This document shows, piece after piece, positions 1 through 6,749 of a DNA stretch of 14,364 bases. This DNA is from Bacillota bacterium (lineage in GTDB: Bacteria; Bacillota; Clostridia; Acetivibrionales; JAKOSZ01), in contig JAKOSZ010000279.1 of assembly GCA_029776555.1 (NCBI GenBank), positions 1 through 14,364 of the forward strand. The letters are read 5' to 3'. Each line of letters opens with the position of its first letter. Within the stretch, counting starts at the first letter, position 1. The notes under the pieces are model-generated. The model was not told where the DNA came from. It made no database searches and worked only from the letters and a program-made list of their open reading frames with translations. A program made the translations under genes and the position numbers.

Positions 1-1
1 A

Positions 2-109
2 GGACTTATGCTGGTGATAGGCACAGGAGCGGCCTGCTGGCTTGGGGCTTTGGTCTACAACATGACCTCCAGGCTGTTTGGCCCCCTGGAGGTGGACATT
101 TCGGGGTAA
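2..109 (+). CDS. C-terminal end of an unidentified small membrane protein (partial)
   Basis: An open frame enters from the left edge and ends at TAA 107-109, giving 35 residues. The first 20 or so are hydrophobic and small-residue rich (LMLVIGTGAACWLGALVY), which fits a last membrane helix. The tail runs through NMTSRLFGPLEVDISG. The helix followed by a YN...G.(I/L)EV(D/E) tail loosely resembles, from memory, small membrane proteins of the DUF3566 type, but the fragment is too short to assign. A probable terminator begins 18 nt after the stop codon, which supports this as a real gene end. The start and most of the gene lie outside the window. Confidence 0.5.
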   Translation, partial: GLMLVIGTGAACWLGALVYNMTSRLFGPLEVDISG

Positions 110-127
110 GCTTTAAGAAACTCATTG

Positions 128-154
128 GCTGCGCAATTGGCGGCTTTTTTATTT
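128..154 (+). terminator. Probable intrinsic terminator of the upstream gene
   Basis: GCTGC (128-132) can pair with GCGGC (140-144) around a 7-nt loop. The stem has 5 bp including one G-T wobble. It is followed directly by six T residues (145-150) and then ATTTT. The stem is short but GC-rich, and its place just after the stop at 109 fits an intrinsic terminator. Confidence 0.45.
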
Positions 155-304
155 TCCCGGGTCTTTACCGGCATGTTTTTGCCTTCCGGTATACAGCGGC
201 AGCCATTCCCTTTTCCTCCAGCCATTATTCTGAGGATTTTTCCGGCATACATTCGCGCGGCCTTTTGTTTTACCCAGGTCATTGTCGGGATGTTTCCGGC
301 ACAC
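147..304. repeat. Imperfect tandem repeat, unit about 55 bp, three clear copies
   Basis: Three units end in nearly the same 11 bases: TTCCGGTATAC (184-194), TTCCGGCATAC (240-250) and TTCCGGCACAC (294-304), at spacings of 56 and 54 bp. The upstream parts also align. 147-194 and 263-304 share TTTTnTTTT, CCCnGGTC, CGGnATG and the end motif, and 215-250 shares CCAGnCATT with the third unit. Two decayed copies seem to lie further right: GGTCTTTACC at 160-169 recurs at 348-357, and CCTCCAGCCATTATTCT at 215-231 recurs as CCTCCAGACATGGCGATTCT at 401-420. The whole 110-470 gap has no credible gene. Open frames on both strands are low complexity, and the 56-bp spacing breaks any shared reading frame. 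Function is unknown; it may be a relic of a repeat-rich gene or a non-coding repeat. Confidence 0.6.
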
Positions 305-469
305 ACTGCAAAATATCCTGTCTTCCAAAGGGTGGCGCAGACTCACCGGTCTTTACCCCGCTTTTCTTTATTCCCTGCCGGTGAAGGCTTTCGCCGGCCT
401 CCTCCAGACATGGCGATTCTTTGCAGAAAACGGCGCAAAATAAAAAAAGGGATTGCAAGGATGAAATAA

Positions 470-498
470 TTGTTATATACTCTTAATATCAATATATA
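470..498 (+). promoter_or_regulatory. Sigma-A-like promoter of the fapR-led operon
   Basis: TTGTTA (470-475) and TATATA (493-498) are 17 bp apart and resemble the -35 and -10 boxes. An A-rich stretch upstream (438-448) could act as an UP element. The block is the most AT-rich part of the gap and lies about 78 bp before the fapR start. A slightly shifted -10 (TATATT, 495-500) is also possible. Confidence 0.6.
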
Positions 499-513
499 TT
501 AGCTGGTAATAAT
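499..513 (+). promoter_or_regulatory. Possible FapR operator (one good half-site)
   Basis: Directly after the -10 box the sequence reads TTAGCTGGTAATAAT. As I remember it, the FapR operator is an inverted repeat close to TTAGTACCTGGTACTAAT. Its right half, CTGGTACTAAT, matches 503-513 at 10 of 11 bases, while the left half at the proper spacing matches poorly. Overlap with the predicted transcription start of the FapR gene is where an autoregulatory operator is expected. This is an inference from motif and position only. Confidence 0.4.
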
Positions 514-575
514 TCCGAACTGCCGGCTCAGGAGTTGAAAGCCTTAAACAAAAAGGACGCAAAGAGGTGTGGTTC

Positions 576-1151
576 ATGAAAAGGTTTGCTCTCTCAAAAA
601 GAGAGAGGCAGAAGAAGCTCATTGAAAAGATCGATGAGTACCCCTTTGTAACCGATGAAGAACTTTCGGAGATATTCTCCGTAAGTGTTCCCACCGTTCG
701 CCTGGACAGGCTGGAACTTGGCATACCTGAACTCCGTGAAAGGTTAAAGCAGGTGGCGCAGCAGAACTACAACAAGGTCAAAACCCTTCGGAGCAAGGAG
801 ATCATCGGTGACCTTATAGAAATCGTTTTAAACGAGAGAGGCATTTCACTTTTTGAGACGGACGACTCCATGGTTTTTGAAAAGACCAGGGTTGTAAGAG
901 GACACTATATATATTCCCTGGCCGAGTCCCTGGCCATCGCCATTATAGACACCCAGGTGGCTTTGGTGGGTGTCGCCAACATTAAGTATGTAAGTCCCGT
1001 GTATGCCGGAAATAAGCTTCTTGCCAAAGCCGAGGTGAGAAAGATAAGGGGAAAGAGTTTTATCGTCTGGGTTAAGATATATGAAAAACAAAGAGAGGTA
1101 TTCAGAGGCAAGTTTATACTGGTTTCCCTTGAACAAACTCAGGATAAATAG
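576..1151 (+). CDS. fapR: Transcription factor FapR, regulator of fatty acid and phospholipid synthesis
   Basis: This 191-residue protein is the DNA-binding repressor that senses malonyl-CoA/malonyl-ACP and controls membrane lipid genes in Firmicutes. An N-terminal helix-turn-helix covers about residues 25-47, including TDEEL, VSVPTVRLDRLELGIPELRER. A linker leads to a hot-dog-fold effector domain (about 75-188) with the segment RGHYIYSLAESLAIAIID, close to what I recall of Bacillus FapR (188 residues). I chose ATG 576 because AAGAGGTG (562-569) sits 6 nt upstream. GTG 567 is in frame, but it would lie inside that ribosome binding site. It heads the cluster with plsX next, as in Bacillus. A possible FapR half-site at 499-513 suggests autoregulation. 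Confidence 0.95.
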   Translation: MKRFALSKRERQKKLIEKIDEYPFVTDEELSEIFSVSVPTVRLDRLELGIPELRERLKQVAQQNYNKVKTLRSKEIIGDLIEIVLNERGISLFETDDSMVFEKTRVVRGHYIYSLAESLAIAIIDTQVALVGVANIKYVSPVYAGNKLLAKAEVRKIRGKSFIVWVKIYEKQREVFRGKFILVSLEQTQDK

Positions 1152-1226
1152 TAATGTAAAGTTACGGCCTTTTCGTGCTGCGGATACAAAGGTCTGACGC
1201 TGCAGGGAGAGCTTATTCTGGGCGAT

Positions 1227-1233
1227 GGGAGTG
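1227..1233 (+). promoter_or_regulatory. Ribosome binding site that favours a TTG start for plsX
   Basis: GGGAGTG (1227-1233) lies 6 nt before TTG 1240. It overlaps the alternative ATG at 1225, whose own purine tract (AGGGAGA, 1204-1210) is 14 nt away, longer than usual. Confidence 0.45.
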
Positions 1234-1239
1234 AAAGTT

Positions 1240-2262
1240 TTGGTTATACTTGTTGATGCCATGGGGGGAGACAACGCCCCGGAGGCCGTGGTAAACGGGT
1301 GCGTAGATGCCATACTTGAAAATGAAGGTTTTGAGGTCTGCCTTATAGGAGATATCCCTAAAATAGAAAAGATATTGAAGGAGAGGAATTACAGCGGCGA
1401 GAGGATTAAGCTGGCAGCCGCCGGCGACGTGATAACCAACGAAGACGTTCCCACCAAGGCCATAAGGTCGAAGAAGCAGTCTTCCATGGTGCTGGGCTTT
1501 AATCTCCTTAAAGAAAAGAGGGGCGATGTGTTCCTGTCGGCAGGGAACACCGGCGCAATGGTAATAGGCGCCAGCCTCATTCTCGGCAGGATAAAAGGGG
1601 TTGACAGGCCTGCCCTGGCCCCCATAATACCCACCAAAAGGGGCGGAATGCTTCTGATAGACGGAGGGGCCAATACGGCCTGCCGGGCGCTTAACTACCT
1701 TCAGTTTGCCCTGATGGGTTCCATTTATTTAAAGGGCATGACGGGCATCCAAAACCCCAAGGTAGGGCTGATAAACGTGGGGACGGAGGAAATGAAGGGC
1801 AACGAAACCATTAAGCAGGCTTATGCCCTCCTCTCCTCCAGCGAAAAGATCAACTTCCGGGGGAACATCGAAGGGCAGCAGGTGCTTGAAGGCGTGGTAA
1901 ACATAGCGGTGTGCGACGGCTTTGCGGGAAACGTGCTCCTGAAGTTTTACGAAGGAGCGGGAAACTTAATGCTGAACGAGCTTAGAAACATGTACAACAC
2001 CAACCTGCTTACCAGGCTTTCCGCCTTAGCGGTAAAGAGGTACCTGAAGAGAATCGTGAAAAAAATGGAGCCGTCGGAATACGGGGGGGTTCCCCTGCTG
2101 GGGGTAGCCGGAAATGTCATCAAGGCACACGGAAGCTCCAATTCCAAGGCCATAAAGAATGCCGTGCTTCAGGCGTACAACTACGCCAGGAGCAATACCA
2201 TACAGCGGCTGAGTGAGGAAATTTTGTTCATGGAGGCTAACGAGGTTGAAAGGACTTGTTAA
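1240..2262 (+). CDS. plsX: Phosphate acyltransferase PlsX
   Basis: PlsX is a peripheral membrane enzyme that converts acyl-ACP and phosphate to acyl-phosphate, the donor for PlsY in phosphatidic acid synthesis. The family start VDAMGGDNAP is seen at residues 5-14, then SAGNTGAMV, a DGGAN segment, VGLINVGTEEMKGNE, CDGFAGNVLLK and YGGVPLLGV. Length is 340 residues from TTG 1240, against about 333 in Bacillus. TTG 1240 gives the usual family N terminus (MVILVDAMGG) and has a well-placed GGGAG. ATG 1225 would add five residues and remains possible. It lies 88 bp after fapR and overlaps fabH by 17 bp, which suggests translational coupling. Confidence 0.95.
   Translation: MVILVDAMGGDNAPEAVVNGCVDAILENEGFEVCLIGDIPKIEKILKERNYSGERIKLAAAGDVITNEDVPTKAIRSKKQSSMVLGFNLLKEKRGDVFLSAGNTGAMVIGASLILGRIKGVDRPALAPIIPTKRGGMLLIDGGANTACRALNYLQFALMGSIYLKGMTGIQNPKVGLINVGTEEMKGNETIKQAYALLSSSEKINFRGNIEGQQVLEGVVNIAVCDGFAGNVLLKFYEGAGNLMLNELRNMYNTNLLTRLSALAVKRYLKRIVKKMEPSEYGGVPLLGVAGNVIKAHGSSNSKAIKNAVLQAYNYARSNTIQRLSEEILFMEANEVERTC
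2232..2236 (+). promoter_or_regulatory. Ribosome binding site of fabH, inside plsX
   Basis: GGAGG (2232-2236) lies within the plsX coding region, 9 nt before TTG 2246. This decides the fabH start in favour of TTG, because no ATG or GTG with a comparable site lies near the conserved N terminus. Confidence 0.65.
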
Positions 2263-3244
2263 AAGAGCCGGGATACTGGGAATGGGAACCAGCATACCCC
2301 AAAGGGTATTGACCAACCATGACCTGGAGAAAATGGTGGATACGTCCGACGAGTGGATAAGGAAGAGGACGGGCATAGTTGAAAGAAGGCTCCTGGACAA
2401 GGGCGCCCCCGCCTTTGGGATGGGGGTCGAGGCAGCCAGGGAAGCCATAGCCGACGCCGGCTTAAAACCGTCGGACATAGATGCCATTATTACCGCTACC
2501 ATTTCTCCCGATTACCTTTCTCCTTCCATGTCCTGTATTATACAAAGCCATATAGGGGCGTCGGAGGCGGCCGCTTTTGATATAAACGCCGCCTGTTCCG
2601 GCTTTGTTTACGCCCTTGGCATAGCCAACCAGTACGTTTTATCAGGCTGTTACAGGTATATCCTGGTAGTCAGCTGCGAAGCCATATCCAGGCTGGTGGA
2701 CTGGCAGGACCGGAACACCTGCGTCCTTTTCGGCGACGGGGCCGGCGCCGCGGTGGTGGGCCCGGTGGATGAAGACCATGGAATACTGGCCCTGGAGCTG
2801 GGCGCCGACGGAACCCTTGGGCATAACCTGACAATACCCTGCTGCTATTTTACCCCCGACGACCTGGCCAAGAGGGCGCACGAAAACAAGCAGGTCATCT
2901 GGATGGACGGCAGCGAAGTGTTTAAATTTGCAACCAGGGCCCTGGTCTATGCTGCCGAAAGGGTTATGGAAAAAGCCGGGATTACCCTGGACAGTGTCAG
3001 GCTCGTCGTTCCCCACCAGGCAAACATCAGGATACTGGAGAACGCCATGAAAAGACTGGGCGTTGAGATGGAAAGGGTATATGTTAATCTCGACAAGTAC
3101 GGCAACATGTCGGCCGTTTCCATTCCGGTGGCTCTTTATGAGGCATTTAGGGAGGGAAGGCTCCAAAAGGGGGACTATGTCCTCCTGGTTGGCTTCGGCG
3201 GGGGCCTCACCTGGGCTTCATGCCTGCTTAAATGGAACAGGTAG
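2246..3244 (+). CDS. fabH: 3-oxoacyl-ACP synthase III (FabH)
   Basis: FabH condenses an acyl-CoA primer with malonyl-ACP and so starts each fatty acid chain; its primer choice sets straight or branched chains. The 332-residue protein carries the full triad: Cys117 (in NAACSGF), His257 (PHQANIRI) and Asn287 (YGNMSAVS). The thiolase-like ending GFGGGLTWASCLLKW is intact. The TTG start gives MKGLVKRAGILGMG, the normal family N terminus. The open frame extends upstream to GTG 2213, but that would add 11 residues with no family match. It overlaps plsX by 17 bp and lies 41 bp before fabD. Substrate preference cannot be told from sequence by eye. Confidence 0.96.
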   Translation: MKGLVKRAGILGMGTSIPQRVLTNHDLEKMVDTSDEWIRKRTGIVERRLLDKGAPAFGMGVEAAREAIADAGLKPSDIDAIITATISPDYLSPSMSCIIQSHIGASEAAAFDINAACSGFVYALGIANQYVLSGCYRYILVVSCEAISRLVDWQDRNTCVLFGDGAGAAVVGPVDEDHGILALELGADGTLGHNLTIPCCYFTPDDLAKRAHENKQVIWMDGSEVFKFATRALVYAAERVMEKAGITLDSVRLVVPHQANIRILENAMKRLGVEMERVYVNLDKYGNMSAVSIPVALYEAFREGRLQKGDYVLLVGFGGGLTWASCLLKWNR

Positions 3245-3285
3245 GACTGCCGCCTTTTACTGATAACAGGAAAGGGAGGTTGCTT

Positions 3286-4221
3286 ATGGGCAAGCTGGCG
3301 TTTGTTTTTCCCGGACAAGGGGCCCAGTACGTAGGGATGGGCAGGGACCTGTCGCAAAAGTACCCTTCGGCGGCAGCCGTTTTTAAAAAGGCCAATGAGG
3401 CACTGGGTTTCGACATTGAAAAGATGATATTTGAAGGTGACGAAGAAAGTTTAAAAATAACCGAAAACACTCAGCCGGCCATCCTGACCGCAAGTATTGC
3501 ATGTCTCCAGCCCCTGCTGGAAAAGGGAGTTTACCCTGATGTAACGGCAGGGCTGAGCCTGGGCGAGTACTCGGCCCACGTGGCCGCCGGCACCTTTTCC
3601 TTTGAGGAGGGGGTAGTCCTGGTCAGAAAGAGGGGCAAGTACATGCAGGAGGCCGTCCCTGTGGGAGTGGGAACCATGGCGGCCATAATCGGCCTGGACG
3701 ACCAGGCAGTGGAAGAATGCTGCCGGAAGGCTTCAGAGCTAGGTGTGGTGGAACCGGCCAATTACAACTGCCCGGGCCAGATAGTGGTGTCCGGGGAAGT
3801 GGAAGCCGTCAACAGGGTGGTGGAACTGGCCAGGGAAATGGGCGGAAAGAGGTCGGTGACCCTCGCCGTCAGCGCTCCCTTCCACTGCAGCCTTATGAAG
3901 TCCGCCGGCGAGAGGCTGAAGGCGGAGCTGGATAAGGTCAGCTTTTCCGCCATGAAGATACCCGTGGTGTCAAACGTTACAGGAAGCTGCGTTACCGACG
4001 GGAAAGAAGCCAGGGAGCTCCTCATAAGGCAGGTCAGCAGCCCTGTCTTGTGGGAAAAGAGCGTAAGGCACATGATAGAGCATGGTGTGGACACTTTTGT
4101 TGAAATCGGGCCGGGTAAGGTTTTAAGCGGCTTTATCAGGAAAATCAGCAAAGAGCTTTCGGTCTGCAACGTGGAGGACGGAGAATCGCTGGAAAAGACT
4201 CTGGCGGCTTTGGGCAAATGA
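3286..4221 (+). CDS. fabD: Malonyl-CoA:ACP transacylase (FabD)
   Basis: FabD transfers malonate from CoA to acyl carrier protein, supplying the two-carbon donor for FabH and FabF. The protein has 311 residues, as usual. It starts with FVFPGQGAQYVGMG, has the nucleophile Ser91 in GLSLGEYSA and His200 in SAPFHCSLM, and keeps the late motif VEIGPGKVLSGF. ATG 3286 was chosen because GGGAGG (3274-3279) lies 6 nt upstream and the family motif begins at once. The in-frame ATG 3232 would overlap fabH and add an unrelated 18 residues. Confidence 0.96.
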   Translation: MGKLAFVFPGQGAQYVGMGRDLSQKYPSAAAVFKKANEALGFDIEKMIFEGDEESLKITENTQPAILTASIACLQPLLEKGVYPDVTAGLSLGEYSAHVAAGTFSFEEGVVLVRKRGKYMQEAVPVGVGTMAAIIGLDDQAVEECCRKASELGVVEPANYNCPGQIVVSGEVEAVNRVVELAREMGGKRSVTLAVSAPFHCSLMKSAGERLKAELDKVSFSAMKIPVVSNVTGSCVTDGKEARELLIRQVSSPVLWEKSVRHMIEHGVDTFVEIGPGKVLSGFIRKISKELSVCNVEDGESLEKTLAALGK

Positions 4222-4249
4222 CATATTTAGACAGGAGGGCATGCATAAT

Positions 4250-4993
4250 ATGAAACTGAAAGGAAAAACTGCACTTATAACTGGGTCCGCAAGGGGCCTG
4301 GGCAAGGCAATCGCGCTGAAACTGGCCGAAATGGGGGCTAACATAGTCCTTAACGACATTGTTTCTTCCGAATCACTGGACGAGACCTATAAGGAATTTA
4401 GGGAAGCGGGCTACAATGTGGCCGTTGCCCGGGGAGACGTGACAAAAGAAGAGGACGTTAAGAACATGGTGAAGGCCGCGGTGGACAAGTTCGGAGCCCT
4501 TCACATCCTTGTAAACAACGCCGGGATAACCAGGGACAAACCCATGCTTTTAATGTCGGAAGAGGACTGGGATCTGGTTTTGAACGTCAACCTGAAAGGG
4601 GCTTTCCTCTGCTCAAAGGCGGCAGCCAAGGTGATGATTAAACAGCGCTACGGCAAGATCATAAACATATCCTCCGTGGCGGGAGCCTACGGCAATCCGG
4701 GACAGGCAAACTACTCGGCTTCAAAAGCCGGGCTGATTGGCCTTACAAAGACCATAGCCAAGGAGCTGGCCTCCAGGGGCATCAGGTGCAACGCGGTGAC
4801 GCCCGGGATTATAAAGAGCCAGATGACCGACGTTTTGCCGGAGGAACTGAAAAAGAAGTACCTTGACAATATTGCCCTGGGCGTGTTCGGGACACCTGAG
4901 GACGTGGCCGGCGTGGTAGCCTTTCTGGCTTCCCCGGATTCCGACTATGTAACCGGGCAGGTAATAGATATTGACGGAGGTTTGGTTATGTAA
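4250..4993 (+). CDS. fabG: 3-oxoacyl-ACP reductase (FabG)
   Basis: FabG is an NADPH-dependent short-chain dehydrogenase that reduces 3-oxoacyl-ACP to 3-hydroxyacyl-ACP. The 247-residue product shows the nucleotide-binding glycine motif TGSARGLGKA, NNAGITRD, catalytic Ser142, Tyr155 and Lys159 (in NYSASKAG), the PG motif (TPGIIKSQM) and the ending VTGQVIDIDGG. Two in-frame ATGs exist. AGGAGG at 4233-4238 is only 2 nt from ATG 4241 but 11 nt from ATG 4250, and the latter gives the usual MKLKGKTALITG, so I prefer 4250. It lies 28 bp after fabD. Short-chain dehydrogenases are diverse, but the setting makes FabG nearly certain. Confidence 0.95.
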   Translation: MKLKGKTALITGSARGLGKAIALKLAEMGANIVLNDIVSSESLDETYKEFREAGYNVAVARGDVTKEEDVKNMVKAAVDKFGALHILVNNAGITRDKPMLLMSEEDWDLVLNVNLKGAFLCSKAAAKVMIKQRYGKIINISSVAGAYGNPGQANYSASKAGLIGLTKTIAKELASRGIRCNAVTPGIIKSQMTDVLPEELKKKYLDNIALGVFGTPEDVAGVVAFLASPDSDYVTGQVIDIDGGLVM

Positions 4994-5100
4994 TAATATC
5001 TTAATGTGGTATAAAGTATTTGCCAAACACTAGATTTTAAGCCTTCTTAGCGGCAAGTATTTTACATGGCAGTAAAAGCAGCGAAATTTCCGCCAGTGGA

Positions 5101-5109
5101 AGGAGGTGA
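5101..5109 (+). promoter_or_regulatory. Very strong ribosome binding site of acpP
   Basis: AGGAGGTGA (5101-5109) is fully complementary to the 16S rRNA tail and has ideal spacing to ATG 5114. It is the best ribosome binding site in the window, in keeping with the high ACP levels cells need. It rules out the upstream in-frame ATG 5066. Confidence 0.8.
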
Positions 5110-5113
5110 GTTT

Positions 5114-5341
5114 ATGGTATTCGAAAAAGTAAGGAAGATAATCGCCGACCAGCTGGGTATTGAAGAGGACGACATAACACCTGAATCTTCGTTCATAGAC
5201 GATTTGGGGGCGGATTCGCTTGACATTGTTGAGCTCATAATGGCTCTTGAGGAGGAATTTGACCTGGAAATTCCAGATAGTGAAGCGGAGAAAATTAAGA
5301 CAGTAGGTGATGCAGTAGAGTACATTAAAAATAACGCATAA
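5114..5341 (+). CDS. acpP: Acyl carrier protein (AcpP)
   Basis: This 75-residue acidic protein carries growing acyl chains on a phosphopantetheine arm. The attachment residue is Ser35 in the GADSLD motif, followed by the conserved helix DIVELIMALEEEFDLEIPD and the ending TVGDAVEYIK. Length and charge are normal. The 120-bp leader after fabG is longer than other gaps in the block. It contains TTGCCA (5020-5025), but no good -10 box at the right distance, so a private promoter is not shown. The gene is probably read from the fapR operon and its mRNA is probably ended by the terminator that overlaps its stop codon. Confidence 0.97.
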   Translation: MVFEKVRKIIADQLGIEEDDITPESSFIDDLGADSLDIVELIMALEEEFDLEIPDSEAEKIKTVGDAVEYIKNNA

Positions 5342-5368
5342 AAAAGTCCCTACTAGAGGGACTTTTTT
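5341..5368 (+). terminator. Strong intrinsic terminator after acpP
   Basis: AAAAAGTCCCT (5341-5351) pairs perfectly with AGGGACTTTTT (5357-5367) around the loop ACTAG, and the right arm runs into six T residues. The hairpin starts at the last base of the acpP stop codon. It should end or reduce transcription before fabF. The A and T flanks mean it could also work from the other strand, though no gene converges here. Confidence 0.9.
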
Positions 5369-5383
5369 GATGTCAGTCATTTT

Positions 5384-5413
5384 TTGGCCTGGCTTAATAC
5401 TTATGTTTATAAT
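5384..5413 (+). promoter_or_regulatory. Predicted promoter of fabF
   Basis: A perfect -10 box TATAAT (5408-5413) lies 18 bp after TTGGCC (5384-5389), which matches four of six -35 positions. Its place after the acpP terminator and 37 bp before fabF fits a separate transcription start. The overlapping stretch 5394-5414 (TTAATACTTATG...) has a faint likeness to a FapR half-site, too weak to claim. Confidence 0.6.
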
Positions 5414-5450
5414 TCATGTAAACGGCTTCCGTTAATGAGGAGGTTTACGG

Positions 5451-6689
5451 ATGAAAAGACGTGTTGTAATAACAGGTGCGGGGGTCATTTCATCTCTTGG
5501 GAACAGCCTTGAAACTTTCTGGCAATCCATAAAAGAAGGCCGCTGCGGGATAGACCATGTGACCAAGTTTGACACATCCCAATACCCCACCAAGGTTGCC
5601 GCCGAAATCAGGGATTTTGAGCCTACCGATTTTATTGACAAGAAAGAGGCCAAGAGGATGGACGTCTACACCCAGTATGCCATGGCCGCGGCAAAGATGG
5701 CGGTTCAGCAGGCGGGTTTTGACCTGGAAAAGCTGGACAGGGAAAGGGCGGGCGTCATAATCGGTTCCGGCATCGGAGGCATCAGGACCCTTGAGGAGCA
5801 GCACATGGTGATGCTTGAAAAGGGCCCCGGAAGGGTAAGTCCGTTTTTCATACCCATGATGATAGCCAACATGGCCTCGGGGCGCATAGCCATGGAATAC
5901 GGCTTTATGGGTTTTAACGAGTGCGTGGTTACGGCATGCGCCACTGGGAACAACGCCATAGGGGATTCTTTTAAGGTTATCCAGAGGGGGGACGCCGACG
6001 TGGTTATAACCGGAGGGGCCGAGGCCGCCATTACTCCTCTCTCTTTCGCAGGTTTCTGCGCCCAGAAGGCCATGAGCGTCAATGAGAACCCCAAAGAGGC
6101 CTGCAGGCCTTTCGATAAAGACAGGGACGGCTTTGTAATGGGAGAAGGGGCCGGAATGCTGGTGCTGGAAGAGCTTGACCACGCCCTTAACAGGGGAGCC
6201 GACATAATAGCCGAGATAGTGGGCTACGGGTGTACCTGCGACGCCTATCACATAACGGCGCCCCATCCCGAAGGGGCAGGCGGGATCAAGTGCCTGCAGA
6301 ATGCCATAAAAGACGCCGGAATAAGGCCGGAGGAGGTCGGATATATCAATGCCCACGGCACGTCCACCCCTCTTAACGATCCGGCGGAGACCAAAGTGAT
6401 AAAGAAGGTCTTCGGGGAACACGCCTACAGCTTGTGCGTCAGTTCCACCAAGTCAATGACGGGACACCTTCTGGGAGCGGCCGGCGCCGTAGAGGCCATT
6501 ATTACGGCAATGGCGCTGAAAGAGGGCTTTATCCCTCCCACCATTAACCTTAAAAACCCGGATCCCGATTGCGACCTTGATTACGTTCCCAACACAGGCA
6601 GGAAGCGCGACATTAAGTACGCCGTATCCAACGCCCTGGGCTTCGGCGGCCACAATTCGGCCATTGTCTTTGCCAGGTTCCCTGGGTAG
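5451..6689 (+). CDS. fabF: 3-oxoacyl-ACP synthase II (FabF)
   Basis: FabF is the condensing enzyme that elongates acyl-ACP with malonyl-ACP. The 412-residue protein begins MKRRVVITGAGVISSLG. It has Cys163 (TACATGNNAIGD), His302 (NAHGTSTPLND), Lys334 and His339 (STKSMTGHLLGAAGA), and ends with NALGFGGHNSAIVF. All catalytic residues of the family are present and the length is standard. AGGAGGT (5438-5444) lies 6 nt before ATG 5451. It is split from acpP by a terminator and has its own predicted promoter, so its level may be set apart from fabH-fabD-fabG-acpP. It is the last lipid gene here; 196 bp separate it from rnc. Confidence 0.96.
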   Translation: MKRRVVITGAGVISSLGNSLETFWQSIKEGRCGIDHVTKFDTSQYPTKVAAEIRDFEPTDFIDKKEAKRMDVYTQYAMAAAKMAVQQAGFDLEKLDRERAGVIIGSGIGGIRTLEEQHMVMLEKGPGRVSPFFIPMMIANMASGRIAMEYGFMGFNECVVTACATGNNAIGDSFKVIQRGDADVVITGGAEAAITPLSFAGFCAQKAMSVNENPKEACRPFDKDRDGFVMGEGAGMLVLEELDHALNRGADIIAEIVGYGCTCDAYHITAPHPEGAGGIKCLQNAIKDAGIRPEEVGYINAHGTSTPLNDPAETKVIKKVFGEHAYSLCVSSTKSMTGHLLGAAGAVEAIITAMALKEGFIPPTINLKNPDPDCDLDYVPNTGRKRDIKYAVSNALGFGGHNSAIVFARFPG

Positions 6690-6720
6690 AGGGAAGATTT
6701 TTTCCGTAAATATTTCAAAT

Positions 6721-6749
6721 TTGCATAAAATAACTGGTGGTGATATTAT
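6721..6749 (+). promoter_or_regulatory. Possible extended -10 promoter for rnc-smc-ftsY
   Basis: TGATATTAT (6741-6749) fits an extended -10 element (TGn followed by TATTAT, five of six bases). TTGCAT (6721-6726) lies 17 bp upstream but matches only the TTG of the -35 consensus. It is the best promoter candidate between fabF and rnc. The start would fall at about 6755, inside the following hairpin. Confidence 0.45.

Noticed and set aside
147..304. CRISPR array
   Set aside because: The conserved core is only about 11 bp, the intervals resemble one another instead of being unique spacers, and no cas gene is present.
55..346. Two overlapping minus-strand open frames of 83 and 65 residues with Cys, Arg and Lys rich repeats
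   Set aside because: One runs back into the upstream + strand gene, neither has a clear ribosome binding site or family motif, and the repeat units shift frame between copies. A decayed gene cannot be excluded.
125..469. 114-residue open frame on the + strand between the first gene fragment and fapR
   Set aside because: It begins in the probable terminator, has no ribosome binding site, is low complexity (rich in F, P, R) and spans the non-coding repeats.
1129..1157. Possible internal promoter before plsX (TTGAAC, then TAATGT)
   Set aside because: The -10 box matches only three of six bases, and the 88-bp gap is consistent with simple read-through from fapR.
5010..5063. Private promoter for acpP (TATAAA at 5010-5015 or TTGCCA at 5020-5025)
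   Set aside because: TATAAA has no -35 box at 16-19 bp, and TTGCCA has no acceptable -10 box at the right distance.
5490..6422. 310-residue minus-strand open frame opposite fabF
   Set aside because: It lies wholly antisense to an intact fabF with all catalytic residues and has no recognisable domain; GC-biased codon positions create such frames.
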